DNA of 11,163 nucleotides from an uncultured Eubacteriales bacterium (GCA_902475855.1 CABSBF010000059.1:1-11163), one strand, 5' to 3'. Numbered from the stretch's first letter, positions 1 through 5,472 are shown. Notes: generated by a model from the sequence alone, not told the origin. Numbers and translations: made by a program.

Positions 1-37
1 GAAGGCTAAATCTTAAAACGGTAAGGAGGCATCAGCG

Positions 38-727
38 GTGGCTGTTTGTATTAAAGACTGTATTCAGAACATGAATCTGGTGATCGGCTGTACGATCGGT
101 TGCAGCTACTGCTACGCCAGAAACAATGTTCGTCGGTTTCACATGATCGACGACTTTGAAAAGCCGGAGTTTTTTCCCAATAAGCTGCGGCTGATGGAGA
201 AAAAGCGCCCACAGAATTTTCTGCTCACCGGCATGAGTGATTTTGCCCACTGGAATCCGGAATGGCGGAATCAGATATTTTCTAAAATGGCTGAAAACCC
301 ACAGCATCAGTATCTGTTTTTGACCAAGCGACCGGAGGATATTGTGTTTTCCACTACCCTGGAGAATGCTTGGTTTGGTGTAACTGTTACCTCCAGCAAG
401 GAAAAGGACCGCATCCAGGCTTTACGGGAGCATATCCATGGCGGACACTATCATGTGACCTTTGAACCTATGTTTGATGATGTTGGCATGGTAGACCTTA
501 CCGGAATTGAGTGGATCGTCATCGGTACTGAGACCGGACGCAGGAAGGGTAAAACCGTATCCAAACCGGAGTGGGTACGGAATTTGACCGATCAAGCTCA
601 CACACTGGGCATCCCGGTGTTCATGAAGGAAGATCTGCTTTCCGTCATCGGCGAGGAAAGCATGGTACAAGAGTTGCCCCCGGCTTTCTGCCGGGTATTG
701 GAGGTGCAAAAAACATGGCGGAAGTGA
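38..727 (+). CDS. Radical SAM mobile pair protein A
   Basis: The 229-aa product has a radical SAM cluster motif of the form CX3CX2C (Cys18, Cys22, Cys25, in GCTIGCSYCYAR) that should hold a [4Fe-4S] cluster and cleave S-adenosylmethionine. Further along are LTGMSDFAHW, FLTKRPED, WFGVTVTSSKEKDRI, VTFEPMFDD and IVIGTETGRRKGK. This arrangement resembles the phage Gp37/Gp68 (DUF5131) group and matches, from memory, the family called radical SAM mobile pair protein A. The substrate and reaction are unknown. The start is GTG at 38, eight bases after AAGGAGG (23-29). The stop overlaps the next gene by 13 bases, so the two are probably translationally coupled. A MarR-type regulator often precedes this pair; only about 37 bases upstream are visible here, so that cannot be tested. 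The family call is firm; the function is not known. Confidence 0.85.
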   Translation: MAVCIKDCIQNMNLVIGCTIGCSYCYARNNVRRFHMIDDFEKPEFFPNKLRLMEKKRPQNFLLTGMSDFAHWNPEWRNQIFSKMAENPQHQYLFLTKRPEDIVFSTTLENAWFGVTVTSSKEKDRIQALREHIHGGHYHVTFEPMFDDVGMVDLTGIEWIVIGTETGRRKGKTVSKPEWVRNLTDQAHTLGIPVFMKEDLLSVIGEESMVQELPPAFCRVLEVQKTWRK

Positions 728-1632
728 ACAACAACGGCATCCTGATCCGGGATGTGGAGACAAAAAATATTATGACAAAATCCACCCTGCCGGTGGGCGG
801 CTATTCCGTCAATCCTTATGTGGGCTGTACCCATGGCTGCAAATACTGCTACGCCTCGTTTATGAAGCGATTTACCGGGCACACCGAACCGTGGGGTACA
901 TTCCTGGATGTGAAACATTGGCCGGCAATCAAAAATCCGCAAAAGTACAAAGGGCAGCGCGTAGTCATCGGTTCAGTGACCGATGGCTATCTGCCCCAGG
1001 AGGCTCAGTTTCAGAACACCCGAAAGCTTCTTGAGCAGCTTCGGGGCAGCGAGGCGGAAATTCTCATCTGTACCAAGTCGGACTTGGTAATCCGTGATAT
1101 CGACCTTCTGAAAGAACTGGGAAAGGTCACGGTTTCCTGGTCGATCAATACGCTGGACGAGGATTTTAAAAACGATATGGACAATGCCGTCAGCATCAAG
1201 CGGCGGCTGGATGCCATGAAACAGGTTTATGACGCAGGTATCCGCACCGTGTGCTTTATCGCTCCGGTTTTTCCCGGTATCACGGATTTCGAGGCTATCT
1301 TCCATCAGGTCAGAAATCAGTGCGACCTGGTGTGGCTGGAAAATCTAAACCTGCGAGGCGGATTCAAAAAAGACATCCTTGACTATATACGTAAAAAACA
1401 TCCTGACTTGGTTCCGCTGTACGACGCTATCTACAACAAGAGAGACAAAAGCTACTTCCGTGGTTTGGAGGATCAAGCGGAACGGCTGGCGAAAGAATAT
1501 AGATGTCCCTTTGTGGATAACGAGCTGCCCTACGGACGGGCAGAGCCGGGACATCCGGTCATTGTGGATTATTTTTACCACGAGGAAGTACGCGGCTCTG
1601 AGAACACCGGGAAGCGAACTCAAAAAGTATGA
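715..1632 (+). CDS. Radical SAM mobile pair protein B
   Basis: The 305-aa product is a second radical SAM enzyme. The cluster motif is CX3CX2C (Cys38, Cys42, Cys45, in YVGCTHGCKYCYASF), close to the spore-photoproduct-lyase-like Rv2578c/SplB-type group. It is followed by MKRFTGHTEPWGTFLDVK, VVIGSVTDGYLPQEA, LICTKSDLVIRDIDLL, VSWSINTLDEDF and LENLNLRGGFKKDIL. These features match my memory of radical SAM mobile pair protein B. The reading frame stays open back to 571. I chose ATG 715 because GGAGGT (700-705) sits nine bases before it and because homology to the family begins here. It overlaps gene A by 13 bases, which implies equal production and perhaps a complex. The last residues (from about GSENTGKRTQKV) look poorly conserved. 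The substrate is unknown. Confidence 0.85.
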   Translation: MAEVNNNGILIRDVETKNIMTKSTLPVGGYSVNPYVGCTHGCKYCYASFMKRFTGHTEPWGTFLDVKHWPAIKNPQKYKGQRVVIGSVTDGYLPQEAQFQNTRKLLEQLRGSEAEILICTKSDLVIRDIDLLKELGKVTVSWSINTLDEDFKNDMDNAVSIKRRLDAMKQVYDAGIRTVCFIAPVFPGITDFEAIFHQVRNQCDLVWLENLNLRGGFKKDILDYIRKKHPDLVPLYDAIYNKRDKSYFRGLEDQAERLAKEYRCPFVDNELPYGRAEPGHPVIVDYFYHEEVRGSENTGKRTQKV

Positions 1633-1743
1633 TCTTAAAATGGCCCATTTGCTGTTTTCTTGCGGTCAGGTGATTATCTTTGCTTCCAGCGATGGAACAG
1701 GCTGTGAGCAAAAATGTCATGTCAGCCAACAAACAGAAAAACA

Positions 1744-1769
1744 AGGAATGTCTTATTTCAGATATTCCT
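1744..1769 (-). terminator. Weak possible terminator of the redox operon
   Basis: On the minus strand AGGAAT (1769-1764) can pair with ATTCCT (1749-1744) around a 14-base loop, and the following bases read TTGTTTTTCTG. The hairpin overlaps the stop codon of the alpha/beta hydrolase gene. The stem is only 6 bp, so the call is tentative. The rest of the 120-base gap between the two converging operons (1633-1752) shows no other clear feature. Confidence 0.3.
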
Positions 1770-2724
1770 CAAAGAACACTTTCAGCTTTTCAAACGGAAT
1801 GACGTCCATCCGATCGTAAAGGTCGGTGTGGTTTGCACCAGGGATCATGAGCAATTCCTTGTTGTCCCCGGTCAGCTTGCTGTACGCCGTCTCACTGAAA
1901 TAGCGGGAGTGCGCCTTTTCCCCGTGTACCAGCAGCACGGCGGAGCGGATCTCGCTGCTGTACTGCAGGATCGGCATATTCAGGAACGACAGCGAAGACG
2001 TCACATTCCAGCCGCCGTTGGAGTTCAGGCTGCGGGGATGGTAGCCTCGCGGAGTCTTGTAGTAGGCATAGTAGTCCTTCACAAACTGCGGCGCATCCTC
2101 TGGCAGCGGATCAACAACACCGCCTGCCAGCGCATAGCTGCCGTTTTTATAGTCCTCGGTGCGCTGCGTGTTCAGCGCTTTTCGCTTTTCAAAGCGTGCC
2201 TGCTCAGAATCCTCGCTGTCAAAGTAGCCGTTGGCAGTCACACGGGTCATGTCGTACATGGTCATGGCAGCGGTCGCTTTGATGCGGGTGTCAATGGCTG
2301 CGGCGTTGATTGCCATACCGCCCCAGCCGCAGATACCGATGATACCGATGCGCTCCGGGTCAACATTCTCCTGCACGGAGAGGAAGTCTACCGCTGCGCA
2401 GAAATCCTCGGTGTTGATGTCCGGCGAAGCGACATAGCGGGGTGTACCGCCGCTCTCGCCGGTGTAGGACGGGTCGAAGGCAATCGTCAAGAAGCCAAGC
2501 TCCGCCATTTTCTGCGCATACAGACCGGAGGACTGCTCCTTTACCGCACCGAACGGACCGCTGACGGCAATGGCGGGCAGCTTGCCCTCTGTGCCCCTCG
2601 GCGTGTACATATCCGCCGCCAGTGTGATGCCGTAGCGGTTGTGAAAGGTTACTTTCTTGTGATCCACCTTGTCGCTTTTCGGGAACACCTTATCCCATTC
2701 CTGTGTTAGATTCAGTTTTTCCAT
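1753..2724 (-). CDS. Alpha/beta hydrolase with Cys-type nucleophile elbow (dienelactone hydrolase-like superfamily)
   Basis: The 323-aa product lacks a signal peptide and should be cytoplasmic. It has the order of an alpha/beta hydrolase: an early strand with LPAIAVSGPFGAVKEQ (49-64, oxyanion region), FLTIAFDPSYTGESGG (78-93), the elbow IGICGWGGMA (129-138), a lid-like insertion (about 155-245), then VLLVHGEKAHS (263-273) and PGANHTDLYDR (295-305), where His299 is the likely catalytic histidine. There is no GxSxG; the elbow is G130-I-C132-G-W134-G-G. Cys132 is the best nucleophile candidate by comparison with dienelactone hydrolases (GxCxG), but Trp134 replaces a small residue. The ATG is preceded by GGAGGT (2736-2731), which lies inside the upstream gene, whose stop is two bases away, so translation is probably coupled. 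It is the last gene of the operon. The substrate is unknown; an ester or lactone product of the neighbouring enzymes is an inference. Confidence 0.82.
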   Translation of the reverse strand: MEKLNLTQEWDKVFPKSDKVDHKKVTFHNRYGITLAADMYTPRGTEGKLPAIAVSGPFGAVKEQSSGLYAQKMAELGFLTIAFDPSYTGESGGTPRYVASPDINTEDFCAAVDFLSVQENVDPERIGIIGICGWGGMAINAAAIDTRIKATAAMTMYDMTRVTANGYFDSEDSEQARFEKRKALNTQRTEDYKNGSYALAGGVVDPLPEDAPQFVKDYYAYYKTPRGYHPRSLNSNGGWNVTSSLSFLNMPILQYSSEIRSAVLLVHGEKAHSRYFSETAYSKLTGDNKELLMIPGANHTDLYDRMDVIPFEKLKVFFEEYLK

Positions 2725-2726
2725 AT

Positions 2727-3491
2727 TCAGACCTCCTTGCCTGTTGCCTTAAAATATACTGTGTTGTCCACGGCTTCCAACCATTCATTGGAGGTTTCGT
2801 CCCCCGGAACCTCTACCGCCAGATGAGAGAACCAGCTATCCGGTGCTGCGCCGTGCCAGTGCTTTACGCCAACAGGGATATTTACCACATCGCCGGGGCG
2901 CAGCTCCTGTGCCGGTTTGCCCCATTCCTGATAGTAACCTCGTCCGGCCACACAGACGAGGATCTGTCCGCCGCCGCTTTTGGCGTGATGAATGTGCCAG
3001 TTGTTGCGGCAGCCCGGTTCAAAGGTCACATTGTAAATACCGACTTGCTGCGTAGAAAGCGGTGCGAGATAGCTTTGCCCGATAAAATATTTCGCAAAGG
3101 CGTCATTGGGTGCGCCGATAGGAAATACCATCTCGTTCTGGTGTTTGGCTTTTGCATCGGCGGTATTGTCCTCCGCCCAAACCTCCTTTGCCATACGGAA
3201 GGCCGCCCACGCCTTGGGCCAGCCCGTATAAAATGCCGCATGGGTCAGGATCTCCGCAATTTCCGTTTTTGTCACGCCGTTTTTCTTTGCAGTTGTCAGA
3301 TGGTACTGAAAGGACGAATCCGTCAACCCCTGCGCCATCAGCGCCACCACTGTTACAATGCTGCGGTCCCGCAGGGAAAGCTTGTCTTCCCGGCTCCACA
3401 CCTGCCCAAACAGCACATCATCATTCAATTCCGCAAATTTGGGAGCAAATTCCCCCAGAGCCTCTCTGCCTGCCGTTTGTTTAACTGCCAT
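2727..3491 (-). CDS. Carboxymuconolactone decarboxylase-cupin fusion protein
   Basis: This 254-aa protein joins two domains. Residues about 10-105 form a carboxymuconolactone decarboxylase (CMD)-like helical domain (LSLRDRSIVTVVALMAQG, YHLTTAKKNGVTKTEIAE, THAAFYTGWPKAWAA). It lacks the CxxC of the AhpD peroxidase branch. Residues about 140-235 form a cupin barrel: His166, His168 and His169 in NNWHIHHA, Gln176, and PGDVVNIPVGVKHWHGA with His211 and His213 give a plausible metal site. The same two-domain layout is common in gut bacteria, often next to flavodoxins and MerR regulators. The exact reaction is not established; lactone, quinone or hydroperoxide handling is possible. The start ATG follows GGGAGG (3505-3500) by eight bases. 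The gene lies 15 bases after the flavodoxin gene and 2 bases before the hydrolase gene, a tight operon. Confidence 0.88.
   Translation of the reverse strand: MAVKQTAGREALGEFAPKFAELNDDVLFGQVWSREDKLSLRDRSIVTVVALMAQGLTDSSFQYHLTTAKKNGVTKTEIAEILTHAAFYTGWPKAWAAFRMAKEVWAEDNTADAKAKHQNEMVFPIGAPNDAFAKYFIGQSYLAPLSTQQVGIYNVTFEPGCRNNWHIHHAKSGGGQILVCVAGRGYYQEWGKPAQELRPGDVVNIPVGVKHWHGAAPDSWFSHLAVEVPGDETSNEWLEAVDNTVYFKATGKEV
2740..2757 (-). repeat. 18-bp near-repeat, copy 1 (end of cupin gene)
   Basis: The 18 bases here match 3999-4016 at 17 positions (minus strand ATATTTTAAGNCAACAGG). In this copy they encode part of the C-terminal YFKATG of the cupin protein, just before the ribosome site of the hydrolase gene. 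The second copy is non-coding and lies just before the ribosome site of the flavodoxin gene. Confidence 0.6.
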
Positions 3492-3506
3492 ATTCCGTTC
3501 CTCCCA

Positions 3507-3986
3507 TCAAATTTTCAGTGTGTTGACCCATTTCTGCACGGCAGCGGTGCTCTCATTGCTTTGCAAACGCTTACCGGGTAGCCACGCCGCTGCGGGGCAG
3601 ACCGCCTTGAGGATGCTGTTCGTTTTGCCCATACCGCTGCCGCCAGAGGTGGCGAAGGGGATCACGGTTTTTCCGGCAAAGTCATAGCTTTCCAAGAAGG
3701 TTTCAATGATGCGCGGTGCTTGATACCACCAGATGGGAAAACCAACAAACACGGCACTGTACTGCGCCATATCCGTGATCTTAGTTGCAATAGCGGGACG
3801 GCTGTTGTCATCGTTCATCTCCGCAGTGCTGCGGCTGCCTTTGTCCATCCAGTCGAGGTCGGCAGTGGTATACGGCACCTCCGGCGCAATCTCAAATAAA
3901 TCACCGTCAACAACGCCTGCAATGGTTTTTGCCAGCTTCGCGGTTTCTCCACTGGCGGAAAAATAGGCTACCAATATCTTTTTCAT
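3507..3986 (-). CDS. Flavodoxin family protein
   Basis: The 159-aa protein is a full-length flavodoxin-type FMN carrier. MKKILVAYFSASGETAKLAKTIA at the N terminus contains the phosphate-binding loop for FMN (SASGET, about residues 10-15). YSAVFVGFPIWWYQAPRIIE (about 77-96) and VIPFATSGGSGMGKT supply the loops that stack on the isoalloxazine ring. No other domain and no membrane segment are seen, so it is cytoplasmic. It probably passes electrons within the operon, or reduces a quinone or nitro compound. The ATG is preceded by CAGGAG (4002-3997). The gap to the upstream gene is 54 bases and shows no strong promoter, so I place it in the same transcript starting near 4627. The electron partner cannot be read from the sequence. 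Confidence 0.88.
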   Translation of the reverse strand: MKKILVAYFSASGETAKLAKTIAGVVDGDLFEIAPEVPYTTADLDWMDKGSRSTAEMNDDNSRPAIATKITDMAQYSAVFVGFPIWWYQAPRIIETFLESYDFAGKTVIPFATSGGSGMGKTNSILKAVCPAAAWLPGKRLQSNESTAAVQKWVNTLKI

Positions 3987-3998
3987 ATACGATTCACT

Positions 3999-4016
3999 CC
4001 TGTTGGCTTAAAATAT
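3999..4016 (-). repeat. 18-bp near-repeat, copy 2 (leader of flavodoxin gene)
   Basis: This stretch matches 2740-2757 at 17 of 18 bases. Here it is non-coding, directly ahead of the flavodoxin ribosome site, whereas the other copy encodes the end of the cupin domain. It may be a remnant of a cupin gene end left by gene shuffling, or chance. Confidence 0.6.
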
Positions 4017-4040
4017 GTTCTTCGTACCGGAAATGCTTGT

Positions 4041-4580
4041 TCAGACATCCTCGCCCATCTGATAGGCTTGCTCCAGCGCAATATGACCTGCGATCTCTCC
4101 CACGCCGTTTACGCCGCCTGCAAACACTGTGCCAGCCAGCGCACAGCGGGGGAAGCAGTCTACCCAGCCCTGCACGGCTTTCTCTGTACCCGCAAAGGTT
4201 TCCGGTGCGTCCTCTGCCGCCGCTGCAAGCAGATAGGCTTTCGTAAAGGCGTAGTCCGTATCAAACAGCGGGTTGGCACGATCCAGCATAGTCTTGAGCT
4301 GACCGCTGACGCAGTAATAGTAGACAGGCGTTGCGAACACCAGCACATTTGCATCGTGCATTTTGGCGGCAATTTCCACGGCATCGTCTTGGATGACGCA
4401 GTGCCCCAACTTCAGGCAGGCGAGGCAGCCCTTGCAGAAGCCAACCTGCTTTTCTCGCAGATACACAGTTTCTACCTGATTGCCTGCCGCCTGTACACCC
4501 TTGGCAAACGCTGCCGCCAGCGTTTCGGAGTTGCCGCCCTTACGGGGGCTGGACGATATAATCAGAACTCTCTTGCTCAT
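4041..4580 (-). CDS. NAD(P)H-dependent FMN reductase, iron-sulfur flavoprotein type
   Basis: The 179-aa product begins MSKRVLIISSSPRKGGNSET, the phosphate loop of the flavodoxin-like FMN reductase fold (SSSPRKGGNSE, residues 9-19). It carries a compact cysteine cluster, Cys49, Cys52, Cys55 and Cys61 (CX2CX2CX5C in FCKGCLACLKLGHC), which fits the CX2CX2CX4-7C pattern of iron-sulfur flavoproteins and suggests a [4Fe-4S] cluster. VLVFATPVYYYCVSGQLKTMLDR (about 79-101) is the typical flavin-stacking and dimer loop. The length is close to that of single-domain members. It is the first gene of the minus-strand operon, divergent from the MerR gene, with an AAGGAG ribosome site a few bases before ATG. 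It likely reduces quinones, nitro compounds or a partner flavodoxin; the true acceptor is unknown. Confidence 0.85.
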   Translation of the reverse strand: MSKRVLIISSSPRKGGNSETLAAAFAKGVQAAGNQVETVYLREKQVGFCKGCLACLKLGHCVIQDDAVEIAAKMHDANVLVFATPVYYYCVSGQLKTMLDRANPLFDTDYAFTKAYLLAAAAEDAPETFAGTEKAVQGWVDCFPRCALAGTVFAGGVNGVGEIAGHIALEQAYQMGEDV

Positions 4581-4598
4581 AGTAAGCTCCTTTTCCTC

Positions 4599-4626
4599 TT
4601 GAAAATATTTGTTTTTCTGCTATACT
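4599..4626 (+). promoter_or_regulatory. Promoter of the merR-family gene
   Basis: TTGAAA (4599-4604) and TATACT (4621-4626) are 16 bases apart, and TGC (4618-4620) gives an extended -10. Transcription would begin near 4633, so the inverted repeat at 4645-4658 falls just inside the transcribed region. That position would let the regulator limit its own synthesis. Confidence 0.6.
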
Positions 4627-4633
4627 GAGTACG

Positions 4634-4661
4634 ATAATACATAAACCTAACTTTAGGTCAA
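4634..4661 (-). promoter_or_regulatory. Promoter of the redox operon
   Basis: On the minus strand TTGACC (4661-4656) is followed after 16 bases by TATTAT (4639-4634). Reading the -10 three bases further on (TATCGT) gives the 19-base spacer usual for MerR-controlled promoters. The operator fills much of the spacer, the typical placement for activation by a MerR-family protein. Confidence 0.6.
4645..4658. promoter_or_regulatory. MerR-family operator (inverted repeat)
   Basis: ACCTAA-CT-TTAGGT is a perfect 6-2-6 inverted repeat. On the minus strand it reads on from the -35 as TTGACCTAAAGTTAGGT, which closely resembles the operators I know for AdhR/YraB-like MerR regulators in Bacillota. It lies between the two start points of the divergent genes and probably binds the regulator encoded at 4694. 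Confidence 0.65.
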
Positions 4662-4693
4662 GAGTTTTTTGAAAAAATTTTTAGGAGCATTTT

Positions 4694-5134
4694 ATGTACA
4701 CAATTGGACAGGTGGCGGAGATGTTTGATCTGCCCATTTCCACACTACGCTATTACGACAAACAGGGACTTTTCCCGAACATGGAGCGGGTATCTGGTAT
4801 CCGGAAGTTTAGTGAGGCGGAGATTGAAGCACTCCGGGTCATCGAGTGTCTGAAAAAGGCCGGCATGGAGATCAAGGACATTCGGCAGTTCATGGACTGG
4901 TGTGCAGAAGGGCCGGCCACCTACCCGCAGCGCAAAGCCATGTTTGAGGAGCGGAAAGCCCACATGGAATCGGAGATCGCGCATATGAACCGGGCGCTGG
5001 ATATGCTGAAATTCAAATGCTGGTACTATGAGCAGGCAATCAAGGACGGCAGTGAAGATACTATCCCTGCCATGATCCCCAATAACCTTCCGGAGGATAT
5101 CCGCAGGGCGTATGAAAATTCCCACAAAGAATGA
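4694..5134 (+). CDS. MerR-family transcriptional regulator, AdhR/NmlR-like
   Basis: The 146-aa protein has an N-terminal winged helix-turn-helix (YTIGQVAEMFDLPISTLRYYDKQG, residues 2-25, then the wing up to about 40), helices around CLKKAGMEIKDIRQFMDW (52-69), and a long dimerisation helix (about 78-115). Cys52, in the segment IECLKKAGM, falls at the same number as the cysteine that senses aldehydes in Bacillus subtilis AdhR and is conserved in NmlR-type proteins. A second cysteine is Cys70 and a third lies in the dimer helix (KFKCWYY). There is no C-terminal metal or drug-binding domain. The ATG follows AGGAG (4683-4687). The gene is divergent from the four-gene redox operon and shares its promoter region, so it probably activates that operon on thiol-reactive stress. 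The inducer is inferred, not shown. Confidence 0.88.
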   Translation: MYTIGQVAEMFDLPISTLRYYDKQGLFPNMERVSGIRKFSEAEIEALRVIECLKKAGMEIKDIRQFMDWCAEGPATYPQRKAMFEERKAHMESEIAHMNRALDMLKFKCWYYEQAIKDGSEDTIPAMIPNNLPEDIRRAYENSHKE

Positions 5135-5198
5135 TCAAGCGGAGAATAATCTGAATCTTTTGTCCTCGTTAATTGTTTGCATGATTGAATCCTCACGC

Positions 5199-5218
5199 TT
5201 GACCCAGTTTTGACCCAG
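5199..5218. repeat. Tandem direct repeat TTGACCCAG, 11-bp period
   Basis: TTGACCCAG occurs at 5199-5207 and again at 5210-5218, separated by TT. Repeats of about 9-10 bp with near-helical spacing close to an att core are typical arm-type binding sites of tyrosine recombinases. The repeat is seen directly; its role is inferred. Confidence 0.55.
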
Positions 5219-5284
5219 AATCCGAAAAAAGCGGGCAGGGCTGGACGGAAACAACGGAAAATCCGCCGAGCGAATGGTGGTAAA

Positions 5285-5323
5285 AAGCACAAATCGGAGC
5301 CGAAATGACTCCGATTTGTGCTT
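5285..5323 (-). terminator. Strong hairpin with T-run on the minus strand
   Basis: Bases 5285-5299 pair perfectly with 5309-5323 (15 bp) around a 9-base loop. On the minus strand the hairpin is followed by TTTTTACC (the T-run is complementary to 5282-5286), as in an intrinsic terminator. On the plus strand it is followed by GAGACTG with no T-run. It would stop leftward transcription entering the element. Confidence 0.6.
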
Positions 5324-5331
5324 GAGACTGC

Positions 5332-5376
5332 CTCATAACCCGGAAGCCGTAGGTTCGAGTCCTGCCTCCGCAACCA
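5332..5376 (+). pseudogene. 3' fragment of an initiator tRNA-Met gene (attachment-site footprint)
   Basis: From CTCATAA (5332-5338), an anticodon loop with CAT, the sequence follows a tRNA exactly. It shows the 3' anticodon stem CCCGG, a short variable loop, a T-arm GTAGG-TTCGAGT-CCTGC (5349-5365), a 3' acceptor strand CTCCGCA, discriminator A and an encoded CCA ending at 5376. The three C's after the loop and A at position 72 are marks of initiator tRNA. The 5' half is absent: bases before 5332 (GACTGC) cannot form the anticodon stem, and no D-arm or 5' acceptor strand precedes. It cannot be a working tRNA. A 3' fragment that begins in the anticodon loop is the usual crossover identity block for elements that integrate in tRNA genes. 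Confidence 0.85.
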
Positions 5377-5377
5377 G

Positions 5378-5413
5378 AAAAGTCCTGAAATCGCAAGATT
5401 TCAGGACTTTTTT
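5378..5413 (+). terminator. Intrinsic terminator after the tRNA fragment
   Basis: A perfect 15-bp stem (5378-5392 with 5397-5411) is closed by the tetraloop GCAA, and the T-rich 3' arm runs to 5413. It begins two bases after the CCA, as expected for the native terminator of the tRNA gene. Confidence 0.85.
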
Positions 5414-5452
5414 CGACCTTTTGGCGGTGATTGGAAGGTGTGAAATAACGCT

Positions 5453-5472
5453 TTCTAACACTTTTCTAACAC
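5453..5472. repeat. Tandem direct repeat TTCTAACAC, 11-bp period
   Basis: TTCTAACAC occurs at 5453-5461 and 5464-5472. Size and period equal those of the TTGACCCAG pair on the other side of the tRNA fragment, but the sequence differs. It may be an arm-type site of a second integrase. The rest of 5414-5523 shows no gene. Confidence 0.5.

Larger units (their letters stand above)
5135..5331. other. Non-coding end of the putative integrated element
   Basis: No convincing gene is present between the MerR stop and the tRNA fragment. Short open frames exist, but none has a ribosome site or a recognisable product. The stretch holds a tandem 9-bp repeat (5199-5218) and a 15-bp hairpin (5285-5323), both described separately. 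Such content fits the terminal region of an element inserted at a tRNA gene. No integrase is encoded here. Confidence 0.5.

Noticed and set aside
1..37. End of an upstream MarR-type gene
   Set aside because: Stop codons at 7-9 and 14-16 could each end a gene, but too few codons are visible to identify one.
571..714. Earlier start for radical SAM pair protein B
   Set aside because: The extra residues overlap gene A extensively and resemble no family sequence. The ATG at 715 has a good ribosome site and begins the conserved region.
1714..2709. Plus-strand open frame of 331 codons over the hydrolase gene
   Set aside because: It has no ribosome site or known motif, and the minus strand carries a clear alpha/beta hydrolase in a tight operon.
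5135..5376. A complete tRNA gene, perhaps split by an intron
   Set aside because: No 5' acceptor strand and D-arm that could pair with the 3' part were found upstream. The bases next to the anticodon loop do not form the stem.
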